Source: Caulobacter sp. NIBR2454
Lineage (GTDB): Bacteria > Pseudomonadota > Alphaproteobacteria > Caulobacterales > Caulobacteraceae
Length of the DNA stretch: 64,000 bases
NCBI RefSeq assembly: GCF_027474405.1
Contig: NZ_CP114871.1
Coordinates: 2,241,001-2,305,000 of the forward strand
Direction of reading: 5' to 3'
Positions 49,881 through 58,875 of this stretch are shown piece by piece (the first letter of the stretch is position 1; each line of letters opens with the position of its first letter). A model generated the notes under the pieces. That model was not told the origin of the DNA, searched no databases, and was given only the letters and a program-made list of their open reading frames with translations. Both the position numbers and the translations under genes were made by a program.

Positions 49881-51184
49881 GAACCGCTCCGCTCGGCGCG
49901 CAGCTTGGCCCAGTGGTCGAGACGCTCCTTGATGCGAGCCTCGGTTCCGACCGGCTTCGGCTCGTAGAACTTTCGCCGCTCCATCCCGTCGGGGAAGTAG
50001 TTCTGGCCGCTGAAGCCATCCTCGGCGTCGTGGTCGTAGTTGTAGCCCTTGCCATAGCCCAGGTTCTTCATGAGCTTGGTCGGGGCGTTCAGGATATGGG
50101 CCGGCGGCATCAACGAACCGGTCTCCTTGGCCGCCTTGCGCGCCGCCTTGTAGGCCACATAGACCGCGTTCGACTTGGGCGCCGAGGCCATGTGGACGAC
50201 CACCTGGGCCAGCGCCAGCTCGCCCTCTGGCGAACCCAGGAAGTCGTAGGTGTCCTTGGCGGCGTTCGCCAGGACCAACGACATGGGGTCGGCCTCGCCG
50301 ATATCCTCGGCGGCCATGCGAACGATGCGACGCGCCAGGAACAGCGGATTTTCGCCGCCCTCCAGCATCCGCGCCAGCCAGTACAGGGCGGCGTCCGGAT
50401 CGCTGCCGCGTACGGATTTATGCAGCGCCGAGATCAGGTTGTAGTGGCCCTCTCGGTCCTTGTCGTAGGCCGGGCTGCGCTTTTGCAGCATCTGGCCCAG
50501 CTCGGCCGGAGTCATGGGTTTGGGCACGCCGATGGCGAACAGGGTGTCGGCCAGAGTCAGCAGGTAACGGCCGTCGCCGTCGGCCATGGCGATCAGGGCC
50601 TCACGCGCCGCCGCGTCCAGCGGCAACGGCCGCTCCTCGAACGCCTCGGCCTTGGCCAGCAGGCTCTCCAGGGCCTCCTCGTCCAACCGGCGCAGGACAT
50701 AGACCTGGGCGCGCGACAACAGAGCGCCGTTCAGTTCGAAGGACGGGTTCTCGGTCGTCGCCCCGACCAGGGTGACGATCCCCTCCTCCACGAAGGGCAG
50801 GAAGCCGTCCTGCTGGGCGCGATTGAAGCGGTGGATCTCGTCCACGAACAGCAGAGTGCTCTGGCCCGCCATGCGACGTGCGCGCGCCTGCTCGAAGGCC
50901 TTCTTCAGGTCGGCGACGCCGCTGAACACGGCCGAAATCTGCTGGAACTCATAACCGGCCGCCTTGGCCAGCAGGCGGGCGATGGTTGTCTTGCCCGTAC
51001 CCGGCGGCCCCCACAGGATCATCGATCCCAGTCGGCCGTTGTCGACCATCCGCCGGATCGGCCCGTTCTCGCCAAGTAGGTGCTCTTGCCCCACCACCTC
51101 GTCGAGGGTTTGGGGTCGCAGGCGGTCGGCCAGCGGCGTCGGCGCGGATGGCGTCAGGCCCGCGGCTTGGAAGAGATCGGTCAT
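49877..51184 (-). CDS. rarA: Replication-associated recombination protein RarA (MgsA)
   Basis: 435 aa. AAA+ ATPase related to clamp loaders that acts at stalled forks. N-terminal FQAAGLTPSAPTPLADRLRP, Walker A ILWGPPGTGKTTIARLLAKA (about 56-75), Walker B TLLFVDEIHRFNRAQQDGFL (about 109-128) and sensor 1 LVGATTENPSFELNGALLSR (about 138-157). The C-terminal tetramerisation region includes GSDPDAALYWLARMLEGGE (about 258). It is coupled to the downstream pseudouridine synthase and diverges from the VOC gene with 38 bp between starts. Confidence 0.95.
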   Translation of the reverse strand: MTDLFQAAGLTPSAPTPLADRLRPQTLDEVVGQEHLLGENGPIRRMVDNGRLGSMILWGPPGTGKTTIARLLAKAAGYEFQQISAVFSGVADLKKAFEQARARRMAGQSTLLFVDEIHRFNRAQQDGFLPFVEEGIVTLVGATTENPSFELNGALLSRAQVYVLRRLDEEALESLLAKAEAFEERPLPLDAAAREALIAMADGDGRYLLTLADTLFAIGVPKPMTPAELGQMLQKRSPAYDKDREGHYNLISALHKSVRGSDPDAALYWLARMLEGGENPLFLARRIVRMAAEDIGEADPMSLVLANAAKDTYDFLGSPEGELALAQVVVHMASAPKSNAVYVAYKAARKAAKETGSLMPPAHILNAPTKLMKNLGYGKGYNYDHDAEDGFSGQNYFPDGMERRKFYEPKPVGTEARIKERLDHWAKLRAERSGS

Positions 51185-51222
51185 CGGCGCATTCTAGCAA
51201 AAATACTCAGCGGAGAACGCAC

Positions 51223-51624
51223 ATGGCCGAAAATCAGGGGCCGACCGCAGGGCTCACGCCCTATCTCATCAGCGCCGATGCGGCCGCGCAGCTGGCCTTC
51301 TACGTCAGGGCCTTCGGCGCGGTCGAACAGCTTCGGCACTTGGCCGAGGACGGCAAGCGCTTCATGCACCTGCATCTGCTCATCAACGACGCCCCGATGA
51401 TGATGTGCGACGCCTTCCCCGAATACGGCCATCCCGCCCAGGCGCCGGCCGGTTTCACTCTGCACCTTCAGGTGGATGACGCCGACGCCTGGTGGAAGCG
51501 CGCCACCGAGGCCGGAGCCACGGTGGCCATGCCGCTGGAAGACCAGTTCTGGGGCGACCGCTATGGCCAGGTCATCGACCCGTTTGGCGTTCGCTGGTCG
51601 ATCGGATCGTCCCGAAAGGCCTAG
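51223..51624 (+). CDS. VOC-superfamily protein (PhnB-like glyoxalase fold)
   Basis: 134 aa from ATG 51223 with GGAG upstream. A single vicinal-oxygen-chelate unit pair: GLTPYLISADAAAQLAFYVR, then MHLHLLINDAPMMMCDAFPE, FTLHLQVDDADAWWKRATEA and FWGDRYGQVIDPFGVRWSIG. This is the PhnB/YdcA-like layout, often without fixed metal ligands; reaction unknown. It ends at CTAG shared with the opposing htrA-like gene. Confidence 0.85.
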   Translation: MAENQGPTAGLTPYLISADAAAQLAFYVRAFGAVEQLRHLAEDGKRFMHLHLLINDAPMMMCDAFPEYGHPAQAPAGFTLHLQVDDADAWWKRATEAGATVAMPLEDQFWGDRYGQVIDPFGVRWSIGSSRKA

Positions 51625-53039
51625 GTTCTGAACTGGGCGGTAATCAGGCGCCCCCCGCGCTCGATCGTCACCTGCCAGGCGCCGCTGCCGGCCGAGACCA
51701 CTGCCTGAAGATCCCGGACGCTGGTGATCTCGCGGCCGTTGATCTGGCGGACGATGTCGCCAGCGCGCAGGCCTGCGGACTGTGCGAAGCCCGCCTCCAC
51801 CTTCGTCACCAGCACGCCACGCCGGGCGAACGGATCGACACCCAGTTCCTGCGCCGCGGCGGGTGAGACGTTGACCACGGTCGCCCCGGCCAAGGGATTG
51901 CGGCCCGACATGACGCGCTCGTCCCGCGCCGGGGTGCTGGGCGGGGTGTCGGCGCGAACGCTCAGGGTTCTCTCGGTCCCCTCGCGGCGGACCACGATGG
52001 GCACGGTCTCCCCGGTCCTACGGGTGCCGAAGGCGTAAGTGACGCCGTTGTCGTCGTTCACGGCCTGGCCGGCGATGGACAGGATCACATCGCCCTGGCG
52101 CAGGCCGCCGCGATCAGCCGCCCCGCCAGGCCACACCTCCGCCACCAGCACGCCGCGCGGACCGGGCAGGCCCAGGCTGCGAGCGATGTCGCTAGTCACC
52201 GTCTGGGTGCGCGCGCCCAGCCATGGCCGGACGATGGCGTGGCCGCCGCCAAGGGCGACGCTGACCACCTGCCGAACAACGGCGGCGGGGATCGCAAAAC
52301 CGACACCGGTCGAGGAACCGGTCCGGGACAGGATGAAGGTGTTCACCCCGATCAGGTCGCCGTCCATGTCCACCAGCGGTCCGCCGGAGTTGCCAGGATT
52401 GATGGCCGCGTCGGTCTGGATGTAGGAGCCGAAATCGGCCGAGCCGACGTCCGTCCGCGCCAGGGCCGAGACGATTCCGTTGGTCACGGTCTGGCCCACC
52501 CCGAACGGGTTGCCGACGGCCAGGACAAAGTCGCCGACTTCGAGCTGTTCCTGGTCGTCGATGGCCAGAACCGGAAGCTGTTCGCCGGGCACGTTGATCT
52601 TCAGCACCGCTAGGTCGGATCGTGGATCGTCCAACAGCACCGTCGCCGGAAACTCGCGACGGTCGGCCAACTGAACCGTGACCTCGCTCATGCCCTCGAT
52701 ATTGTGGTGGTTGGTGACGATGATCCCGTCCGAGCGGACGATGGCGCCCGAACCGAGCGAGCCTTCGACGCGGTCGCGCGGCGCGCCGCCGCCCATGAAA
52801 AACTCCCAGAACGGATCAGTCCGCTGGCGCACCACGCGCCGGCTGGAAACGTTGACTACCGCCGGCGCGACCTGCTTCACCACGGGCGAAAACGAGGTCT
52901 TCATCGCCGTCGGGTCAGTGGGCGCATGGCGCGTCGGTTGCGCGAGGCCAGGAACTTGCTGGGCGTTGCTCTTGGAAGCGGGGTCGGAACAGGCGGCCAG
53001 GACAGCCAGGGCCGGGATCAGCACGCGATAGGCACGCAT
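51621..53039 (-). CDS. HtrA/DegP-type serine protease, predicted lipoprotein
   Basis: 472 aa. Signal peptide ends in a lipobox-like ALAVLAACSDPA (Cys near residue 17). Protease domain: catalytic His in IIVTNHHNIEGMSEV (about residue 110; the usual TNNHV reads TNHHN here), Asp in DPRSDLAVLKI (about 140) and Ser in INPGNSGGPL (about 216). Two PDZ domains follow (about 275-360 and 375-465: GLRQGDVILSIAG and GLRAGDIVRQINGREI). It degrades or refolds envelope proteins. Paralogues DegQ/MucD are alternative names. It ends at CTAG shared with the VOC gene. Confidence 0.9.
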   Translation of the reverse strand: MRAYRVLIPALAVLAACSDPASKSNAQQVPGLAQPTRHAPTDPTAMKTSFSPVVKQVAPAVVNVSSRRVVRQRTDPFWEFFMGGGAPRDRVEGSLGSGAIVRSDGIIVTNHHNIEGMSEVTVQLADRREFPATVLLDDPRSDLAVLKINVPGEQLPVLAIDDQEQLEVGDFVLAVGNPFGVGQTVTNGIVSALARTDVGSADFGSYIQTDAAINPGNSGGPLVDMDGDLIGVNTFILSRTGSSTGVGFAIPAAVVRQVVSVALGGGHAIVRPWLGARTQTVTSDIARSLGLPGPRGVLVAEVWPGGAADRGGLRQGDVILSIAGQAVNDDNGVTYAFGTRRTGETVPIVVRREGTERTLSVRADTPPSTPARDERVMSGRNPLAGATVVNVSPAAAQELGVDPFARRGVLVTKVEAGFAQSAGLRAGDIVRQINGREITSVRDLQAVVSAGSGAWQVTIERGGRLITAQFRT

Positions 53040-53106
53040 GGGGACGTCGATTCTCCGATAGTCAGGCGAGGAACAACAGCGAAGTTTTCCGGCGCAATGA
53101 TGGCGC

Positions 53107-54366
53107 TTAAGCGGCCGGCGCAGGCGCAGGTTCCGCTTGCGCCGGCTTGGCGACCTTCAGCGCGGTCAAGAAGGCCGCGCCGGTCAGGCCGCCGGCGATC
53201 AGGACGGCCAAGCCTGGCATGTGCAACACCGCGTCGCGATGCACCGACCAGGCGAAGACCGTGGTGTAAAGCGCCGGTCCGAACAGGCCGGTAATGCCCA
53301 TGATGCTGGAGTTGGCGCCCTGTAGCTGACCCTGCTCCCACGGCTGCACCCGGCGGCTCATCAGGCCCATGAGGCCGGGCTGGATCAGACCCGAAAGCGC
53401 GAAGATCGGCAGGCCGATCCAGTACAGCTCCTGCGTCGGGGCGAGGCCATAGACCGCAAAGCCTACGGTCATGCTGAACAGGCCGATCAGCAACGCCCCA
53501 CGCTCGCCCAACGCCTTGACGACGCGCCCGACCAGAAAGGCCTGGACAAGAATGTTGGCGATACCCGTGGCCATCAGCATGAAACCCACGTCGCGCGGCG
53601 ACCAGCCGTAGCGATAGCCGGTGTACAGCACGAAGATGCTGGGGAGCACATGATGTGCTAGCTGGAAGAAGCCGGACACGAACGCCAGACCGGCCAGATC
53701 GGAATTGGAGCGCAGCAGCTTCAGAGAACCGATCGGATTGGCCTTCTTCCAGTCGAACGACTTGATGCGTTTCTCCGGCGGCAGGGATTCCGGCAGTACG
53801 AAGTAGCCGTACAGCCAGTTGGTCAGCGCCAGGCCCGCGGCCACGTAGAACGGCAGACGCAGGTCGATATCGCCCAGAAGGCCGCCCATGGCTGGGCCGA
53901 TCGTGAAACCGACGCCCCAGGCCGCGCCAATCAGGCCAAAGCTCTGGGCGCGTTTCTCCGGCGGAGTTACGTCGGCGATATAGGCGCCGGCGGTGGCGAA
54001 GCTGGCGGCGGTGATCCCGTGGATGACGCGGCCCACAAACAGCAGAGCCAGGGTCGGCGCCAGCGCCATGAACAGATAATCCACCCCCAGACCGAAGATC
54101 GAGATCAGGATCACCGGCCGTCGCCCGAAACGGTCGGACAGCATCCCCAGGATCGGAGAGCAGAAGAACTGCATCAGCGCCCAGACCGTGCCGAACAGAC
54201 CCACCCAAAGCGAAGCCGACGCGGTGTCCCCGCCGGCCAGCTCCTTCACCAGGTTGGGCAGGACGGGGATCATGATGCCCAGTGACAGCACGTCCATCAG
54301 AGCGGTGGCGAAGATGAAGCCCAGCGCGGCCTTGCGGCGGCTCGCGCTGACGGGTTGTTCAGTCAT
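53107..54366 (-). CDS. MFS transporter, TetA-like
   Basis: 419 aa with 12 predicted transmembrane helices. Motif A is visible as [20 protein letters not shown] (about 76-95), and helix 1 [20 protein letters not shown] holds the Asp typical of tetracycline-type proton antiporters. Drug specificity cannot be told from sequence. The start overlaps the SRPBCC stop (ATGA); it is the last gene of the VOC-ArsR-SRPBCC-MFS operon, probably regulated by the ArsR protein. Confidence 0.88.
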   Translation of the reverse strand: MTEQPVSASRRKAALGFIFATALMDVLSLGIMIPVLPNLVKELAGGDTASASLWVGLFGTVWALMQFFCSPILGMLSDRFGRRPVILISIFGLGVDYLFMALAPTLALLFVGRVIHGITAASFATAGAYIADVTPPEKRAQSFGLIGAAWGVGFTIGPAMGGLLGDIDLRLPFYVAAGLALTNWLYGYFVLPESLPPEKRIKSFDWKKANPIGSLKLLRSNSDLAGLAFVSGFFQLAHHVLPSIFVLYTGYRYGWSPRDVGFMLMATGIANILVQAFLVGRVVKALGERGALLIGLFSMTVGFAVYGLAPTQELYWIGLPIFALSGLIQPGLMGLMSRRVQPWEQGQLQGANSSIMGITGLFGPALYTTVFAWSVHRDAVLHMPGLAVLIAGGLTGAAFLTALKVAKPAQAEPAPAPAA

Positions 54367-54851
54367 TGAGGCGCGCCCTCCCCGGCGTCGATCCCAGACT
54401 TAAGCGAAGCCAGCAGCGCCCGCCACCACTCTCCATGCCGCTGTAGGAACAGCGTTTCGGGAAAGCCATGCTTGGCCACATGTTCGGCGGGCACGGTGTC
54501 CCAGCCGCGATGTTCGACGGTGACTCGGGTCTCGTCCTCGACCGCTTCGAAAGTCACGGTGACCTCGGTATCCTGGCCGAGGGCGAAGGTCGCCTGCCGC
54601 CAGCCGAAGACCAGGCGATGCGGCGCCTCCCAAGCGCGAATCTTGCCGACCTCGAACACCTTGCCGCTGGGCAGGGTCTCGATCAGGCGTCCGCCTTCCT
54701 CGCCCTCGAACGACAGCAGGCCCGGCGAGCGTGGAGTGAAGGCGAAGGTCGGGTTGGGCTTCCACCACAGGCCGATGTCGCGAACGAAGACGTCGAAGGT
54801 CCGCTGCGGCGACGCCTTCACCCGCAGGGCGACCACAACGCGGGAGGTCAC
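54363..54851 (-). CDS. SRPBCC (AHSA1-like) protein
   Basis: 162 aa from GTG 54851, which overlaps the arsR stop (GTGA). START/AHSA1 fold: VVVALRVKASPQRTFDVFVR at the N-terminus, HRLVFGWRQATFALGQDTEV in the middle and a C-terminal helix WWRALLASLKSGIDA. AHSA1-like proteins adjoining ArsR regulators are common and bind hydrophobic ligands; function unknown. Cotranscribed with arsR upstream and the MFS gene downstream. Confidence 0.85.
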   Translation of the reverse strand: MTSRVVVALRVKASPQRTFDVFVRDIGLWWKPNPTFAFTPRSPGLLSFEGEEGGRLIETLPSGKVFEVGKIRAWEAPHRLVFGWRQATFALGQDTEVTVTFEAVEDETRVTVEHRGWDTVPAEHVAKHGFPETLFLQRHGEWWRALLASLKSGIDAGEGAPQ

Positions 54852-55186
54852 CGAAGCGGCTCCGGCTGGCTTTCGATATGCGCCTTGAACATCACGAGCT
54901 GGTCGGCCCACATCTGCTCTGTCTGGGCCAGCCAGCGCGACAACTCCTGCATGGGTTCGGCCTTCAGGGCATAGATGCGCACCCGGGCGTCGAACATCGG
55001 GTGGCTCTCGTAAATCAGCCCCGCCTCGCGCAGGGTTCTCAGATGCCGGCTGAGCGCCGGCGGCGACAAGCCGACAATCTTGGCCAGCTCACCAGCCGCG
55101 CGTGGATGCTCGCGCAGGGCCTCCACCACCTTGCGGCGGCTGGGCTCGGCCAGGGCGGCCAAGGTCAGATCGACAGCCGCGCTCAT
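54848..55186 (-). CDS. ArsR-family winged-helix repressor
   Basis: 112 aa from ATG 55186 (MSAAVDLTLAALAEPSRRKV). HTH_20/ArsR fold with recognition helix LSPPALSRHLRTLREAGLIY (about 47-66). It lacks the metal-binding Cys motif (ELCVCDL), so it is the AHSA1-associated, non-metal type. It likely represses the operon it sits in. Overlaps the VOC gene stop by 4 bp and the SRPBCC start by 4 bp. Confidence 0.9.
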   Translation of the reverse strand: MSAAVDLTLAALAEPSRRKVVEALREHPRAAGELAKIVGLSPPALSRHLRTLREAGLIYESHPMFDARVRIYALKAEPMQELSRWLAQTEQMWADQLVMFKAHIESQPEPLR

Positions 55187-55638
55187 GAGCGCATGGTGGT
55201 GACCACGCCGGCCACGGCGTCCCACTCCTTGGGCGTCATGGTCTGCACGGTCTGGCCGACCGTCCAGATGTGGCCTTCCAGATCTTTGCAGCGATAGGTG
55301 CGGTCGCCGTAGAACTGCGTCTCCGGCGCGGCGACGATGACGGCGCCGGCCTGGCGCGCGCGCTCGCAATGGGCGTCTATGTCGGTCTTCACATGGATGT
55401 GGATGGTCTGGGTCATCAGCCCGCCCATGGATGCCGGGCTGCGGTGCTCGACGGTCCACTCGTTGCCGACCATCACCAGGGAATCCTCGAAGCGCATCTC
55501 CGAGTGCATGAGCTCGCCGTCAGGGCCCTCGATCAGCATGTCGATCTCGAAGCCAAAGGCCTTCTGCAACCAGTCGAGAGCGGCGCGCGGGTCTTTGTAG
55601 ACCACAGCGGAGATCAGGGCGGGGCGATGATCGGACAT
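55183..55638 (-). CDS. VOC-superfamily glyoxalase-like protein
   Basis: 151 aa. Two beta-alpha-beta-beta-beta modules: ALISAVVYKDPRAALDWLQK and FGFEIDMLIEGPDGELMHSE, then TQTIHIHVKTDIDAHCERAR and GDRTYRCKDLEGHIWTVGQT. Reaction unknown. AAGGAG precedes the start. It is the first gene of the operon with arsR, SRPBCC and MFS genes. An AT-rich patch (about 55657-55690) upstream may hold its promoter and an ArsR site. Confidence 0.85.
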   Translation of the reverse strand: MSDHRPALISAVVYKDPRAALDWLQKAFGFEIDMLIEGPDGELMHSEMRFEDSLVMVGNEWTVEHRSPASMGGLMTQTIHIHVKTDIDAHCERARQAGAVIVAAPETQFYGDRTYRCKDLEGHIWTVGQTVQTMTPKEWDAVAGVVTTMRS

Positions 55639-55707
55639 GGCCGACTCCTTTGCGCTTTGTGAGAATATTTAACGCATAAAGAAACTAGTTGGGCAAGAGA
55701 AAGCCTT

Positions 55708-55815
55708 TGCGTCCTTCGAGACGCCGCTGCGCGGCTCCTCAGGATGACGAGCGCGGTTTGCTACTGAATCCGTCATCCTGAGGAGCGCTCGCCAGAGCGC
55801 GTCTCGAAGGACGCA
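55708..55815. repeat. Interspersed palindromic repeat element
   Basis: A 108-bp nested palindrome. Outer arms: 55708-55724 (TGCGTCCTTCGAGACGC) and 55799-55815 are perfect reverse complements. Inner arms: GCTCCTCAGGATGACG (55734-55749) and CGTCATCCTGAGGAGC (55771-55786). It lies between two minus-strand genes and can form a long stem in RNA. Sequences of this kind are dispersed in many alphaproteobacterial genomes. Confidence 0.85.
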
Positions 55816-55825
55816 CACAAGGGTT

Positions 55826-56173
55826 TCAGAGAACTTCCGCGAAACGCTCGATTGGGCGGGCCACGACCGCGCCCTTCGGACCCACCACGATAGGTCGCTC
55901 CACCAAAACGGGATGCTCGACCATGGCGTCCAGTATCCGGTCGTCTGACACGCCGTCTTCCAGCAGGCCCAGTTCGCCCGCCAGAGCGCCCTTGGTCCGC
56001 AGGATGTCGCGGGGCGTCAGCTTCAGTTGCTTGAGCAGGTCTTGAAGCTGGAGCTTGGTCCACCCGGTCTTCAGGTACTCGACAATAACCGGTTTGGCGC
56101 CCGCTGCCCCCAGCGCCTCCAGCGTTTTGCGCGAGGTGGAGCAGACGGGGTTGTGGAAGATGGTGACGGTCAT
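55826..56173 (-). CDS. ArsC-family (glutaredoxin-type) arsenate reductase-like protein
   Basis: 115 aa. Thioredoxin-fold ArsC/Spx family: IFHNPVCSTSRKTLEALGAA with the single active Cys (about residue 11), LQDLLKQLKLTPRDILRTKG and the VEHPVLVERPIVVGPKGAVV segment matching the arsenate-site loop HP.L..RPIV. It could be an arsenate reductase or a YffB-like homologue. No ars operon is next to it. The repeat element lies 10 bp downstream. Confidence 0.88.
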   Translation of the reverse strand: MTVTIFHNPVCSTSRKTLEALGAAGAKPVIVEYLKTGWTKLQLQDLLKQLKLTPRDILRTKGALAGELGLLEDGVSDDRILDAMVEHPVLVERPIVVGPKGAVVARPIERFAEVL

Positions 56174-56205
56174 GCCCCCTCACCTACCCCAGCCAGCGGG
56201 CAAAG

Positions 56206-56235
56206 AAAAAGCCCCGGAGCGAACCCCGGGGCTTT
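56206..56235 (-). terminator. Terminator after rplQ
   Basis: AAAGCCCCGG (56208-56217) and CCGGGGCTTT (56226-56235) form a 10-bp stem. On the minus strand the stem runs into TTTTTC. It lies 24 bp after the rplQ stop and closes the alpha operon. Confidence 0.85.
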
Positions 56236-56258
56236 GAATTCCTTGAAGCCGAGGCTTC

Positions 56259-56672
56259 TTAGTCTTCGCTGTCGACCACGTGGACCGGGCCGGAGTCCTT
56301 GCCCTTTTCCGACACGTCGCGATCGACGAATTCGATCACGGCCATCGGGGCGTTGTCGCCGTAGCGGAAGCCGGCCTTCAGAACGCGGATGTAGCCGCCT
56401 TCACGCGACTGGTAGCGCGGGCCGAGAACGGCGAACAGCTTGCCGACTTGCTCGACGTCGCGGACCTTGCTGATCGCCTGACGGCGAGCGTGCAGGTCGC
56501 CGCGCTTGGCGAGGGTGATCAGCTTTTCGACGATCGGGCGAAGTTCCTTCGCCTTGGGCAGAGTGGTGACGATCTGCTCGTGCTTGATCAGCGACGCGGA
56601 CATGTTCGCGAACATGGCGATGCGGTGGCTGGTCGTACGACCCAGTTTACGGTGAGCTTTACCGTGACGCAT
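56259..56672 (-). CDS. rplQ: 50S ribosomal protein L17
   Basis: 137 aa. Starts [20 protein letters not shown], the universal L17 N-terminus, followed by [23 protein letters not shown] residues ([20 protein letters not shown]). It binds near the polypeptide exit tunnel. The acidic C-terminus (VHVVDSED) is longer than in E. coli. It follows rpoA after 172 bp that contain a hairpin at 56800-56826, and ends the operon. Confidence 0.97.
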   Translation of the reverse strand: MRHGKAHRKLGRTTSHRIAMFANMSASLIKHEQIVTTLPKAKELRPIVEKLITLAKRGDLHARRQAISKVRDVEQVGKLFAVLGPRYQSREGGYIRVLKAGFRYGDNAPMAVIEFVDRDVSEKGKDSGPVHVVDSED

Positions 56673-56799
56673 AGTGGTCTCTCCTGGGCCGCGGCCCGCA
56701 TTGGCGCTTAGCGCCGATTGTCACCAGTCCCAGCCTTCATCCCGCCTGGGTAAGTGCTAAGCGCCGGAGCCCTCCACCGCTGTTGCGGCTTCAAAGGGC

Positions 56800-56826
56800 C
56801 CGGACCGGCCTTGCGGCTCGGTCCGG
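56800..56826 (-). other. Intercistronic hairpin between rpoA and rplQ
   Basis: CCGGACCG (56800-56807) pairs with CGGTCCGG (56819-56826), and GCC/GGC may extend it inwards. It lies 18 bp after the rpoA stop. No T-tract follows, so it may be a processing or partial-termination site. A palindrome GGCGCTTAGCGCC lies nearer rplQ (56702-56714). Confidence 0.45.
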
Positions 56827-56844
56827 ATTAAGCGCGGCAGTCTC

Positions 56845-57861
56845 TTAGATCTGGTCTTCGAACTTCTTGGCCAGGTCTTCGATGTTTTCCGGCGGCCAGT
56901 TCGGCACGTCCATGCCGAGGTGCAGACCCATGCCAGCCAGCACTTCCTTGATTTCGTTCAAGGACTTGCGGCCGAAGTTCGGCGTGCGGAGCATTTCCGC
57001 TTCCGTCTTCTGGATCAGGTCGCCGATGTAGACGATGTTGTCGTTCTTCAGGCAGTTGGCCGAACGGACCGACAGCTCCAGCTCGTCGACCTTCTTCAGC
57101 AGAGCCGGGTTGAACGGCAGCTCCGGCTTGGACTCGTCCGCGGCCTTGGCCTTGGGCTCGTCGAAGGTGATGAAGATCTGCAGCTGGTCTTGCAGGATGC
57201 GGGCGGCGTAGGCCACCGCGTCAACCGGCGAGACGGCGCCGTTGGTCTCAACTTCCAGGATCAGCTTGTCGTAGTCGAGCGACTGGCCCTGACGGGTCGG
57301 CTCGACCTTGTAGGCGACGCGCTTGACCGGCGAGTAGATCGAGTCGACGGCGATGAGGCCGATCGGCGCGTCTTCAGGACGGTTGCGCTCGGCCGGGACA
57401 TAGCCCTTGCCGGTGTTGATCGTGAACTCCATGCGCACCTGGGCGCCTTCGTCCAGCGTGCAGAGCACGTGGTCGGTGTTCAGGATCTCGACGTCAGCAG
57501 GCGTTTCGATCTGGCCGGCGGTGACCGGACCAGGGCCCGTGGCGCGCAGGGTGATGCGCTTCGGACCTTCGCTATGCATGCGCACGGCGAGTTGTTTGAT
57601 GTTCAGCACGATGTCGACGACATCTTCCCGAACGCCTTCCAGCGACGAGAACTCGTGAACCACGCCGTCAATCTGGACGGCAGTCACGGCGGCGCCTTGC
57701 AGCGAAGACAGAAGAACGCGCCGAAGCGCGTTGCCGAGAGTCACGCCAAAGCCGCGCTCGAGCGGTTCAGCGACGATGCGAGCCTTGCGGCTGGCGTCGA
57801 CGCCCGTCTCGATCTGCGGCTTCTCGGGGCGGATCAGCTCGTTCCAGTTTCTTTCGATCAC
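56845..57861 (-). CDS. rpoA: RNA polymerase alpha subunit
   Basis: 338 aa from GTG 57861 ([20 protein letters not shown]). Alpha NTD with [20 protein letters not shown] (about 40-59) drives assembly; a linker leads to alpha CTD from about residue 255: [20 protein letters not shown] and [23 protein letters not shown] helix-hairpin-helix ([20 protein letters not shown]) that contacts UP elements and activators. Alpha operon order rpsM-rpsK-rpoA-rplQ is preserved. Confidence 0.98.
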   Translation of the reverse strand: MIERNWNELIRPEKPQIETGVDASRKARIVAEPLERGFGVTLGNALRRVLLSSLQGAAVTAVQIDGVVHEFSSLEGVREDVVDIVLNIKQLAVRMHSEGPKRITLRATGPGPVTAGQIETPADVEILNTDHVLCTLDEGAQVRMEFTINTGKGYVPAERNRPEDAPIGLIAVDSIYSPVKRVAYKVEPTRQGQSLDYDKLILEVETNGAVSPVDAVAYAARILQDQLQIFITFDEPKAKAADESKPELPFNPALLKKVDELELSVRSANCLKNDNIVYIGDLIQKTEAEMLRTPNFGRKSLNEIKEVLAGMGLHLGMDVPNWPPENIEDLAKKFEDQI

Positions 57862-57935
57862 AGTCGGATCCCTTGAACGCGGCTCGCCGGCCACGAATCT
57901 CGCAGCCGGCGTAGGGAAGTTTGGTTGGTCAGGCC

Positions 57936-58325
57936 TTAAACGCGCCGGCGCTTGGGCGGCCGGCAACCATTGTGCGGAATCGGAGTGACGTCGCGGATCG
58001 TGGTGATCGTGAAGCCGACCGACTGCAGAGCGCGCAGCGCCGATTCACGGCCCGAACCCGGACCCGAGACGTTGACTTCCAGCGTCTTCACGCCGTGGTC
58101 AGCAGCCTTGCGGCCAGCATCTTCAGCAGCCATCTGCGCGGCGTACGGGGTCGACTTACGCGAGCCCTTGAAGCCCATCATGCCGGCGCTCGACCAGGAG
58201 ATGGTGTTCCCCTGAGCGTCGGTGATGGTGATCATCGTATTGTTGAACGACGCGTTCACATGCGCGACGCCCGAGGTGATGTTCTTGCGTTCGCGCTTTT
58301 TTACGCGAGCCGGTTCCTTGGCCAC
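57936..58325 (-). CDS. rpsK: 30S ribosomal protein S11
   Basis: 129 aa, family-typical. [20 protein letters not shown] near the N-terminus and the C-terminal tail [20 protein letters not shown] are hallmark S11 sequences. S11 sits in the 30S platform next to the 16S 3' end. It lies 12 bp after rpsM and 74 bp before rpoA, within the alpha operon. Confidence 0.98.
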   Translation of the reverse strand: MAKEPARVKKRERKNITSGVAHVNASFNNTMITITDAQGNTISWSSAGMMGFKGSRKSTPYAAQMAAEDAGRKAADHGVKTLEVNVSGPGSGRESALRALQSVGFTITTIRDVTPIPHNGCRPPKRRRV

Positions 58326-58337
58326 GATCTAGCTCTC

Positions 58338-58706
58338 TTACTTCTTCTTGCCGGCGATCGGCTTGGCCGGACCCTTGCGGGTGCGGGCGTTCGTGTGCGT
58401 GCGCTGACCGCGGACCGGGAGGCCCTTACGATGACGCAGGCCGCGATAGCAGGCCAGGTCCATCAGGCGCTTGATATTGACCGCCGTCTCGCGACGCAGG
58501 TCACCCTCAACCGTGAAGTCACGGTCGATGGTTTCACGGATCTGCAGCACTTCGGCGTCCGTGAGCTCGTTCACGCGGCGCGCCTCGTCCAGACCGACCT
58601 TCTGCATGATGTCATGCGCGGACTTCTGGCCGATGCCGTGGATGTACTGAAGCGCGATGAGAACGCGCTTGTTCGTCGGAATGTTGACGCCTGCGATACG
58701 GGCCAC
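58338..58706 (-). CDS. rpsM: 30S ribosomal protein S13
   Basis: 122 aa from GTG 58706 ([20 protein letters not shown]), preceded by AGGAG. S13 contacts the P-site tRNA and 5S-bearing 50S head bridge. The helix-two-turn-helix [20 protein letters not shown] and the basic tail [19 protein letters not shown] are visible. A good promoter lies about 105 bp upstream, so the alpha operon can start here rather than only from the spc operon. Confidence 0.97.
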   Translation of the reverse strand: MARIAGVNIPTNKRVLIALQYIHGIGQKSAHDIMQKVGLDEARRVNELTDAEVLQIRETIDRDFTVEGDLRRETAVNIKRLMDLACYRGLRHRKGLPVRGQRTHTNARTRKGPAKPIAGKKK

Positions 58707-58811
58707 GTCTATTAATCTCCTGATCACGCCAATAAGCGCGAAGGGCACAGAGGCCACAACCCGAGTGAGTTGAGCCTACGCGCGCCATCGCGCCTTTCGC
58801 GGAAGCGCACC

Positions 58812-58839
58812 GTTATAGGGATCGGCGCGCTCCCGTCAA
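58812..58839 (-). promoter_or_regulatory. Promoter for rpsM-rpsK-rpoA-rplQ
   Basis: On the minus strand TTGACGG (complement 58833-58839) is followed by CCTATAAC (complement 58812-58819) after 13 bp; as hexamers, TTGACG-N16-TATAAC. It matches the Caulobacter housekeeping consensus TTGACGS-N10-14-GCTANAWC at all but one position of the -10. Transcription would start near 58805, giving a leader of about 100 nt before rpsM. It lies in the adk-rpsM gap. Confidence 0.75.
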
Positions 58840-58875
58840 CCTTTGAAACGGGGAAAGTTCCCCGCTCCGCGAAGC

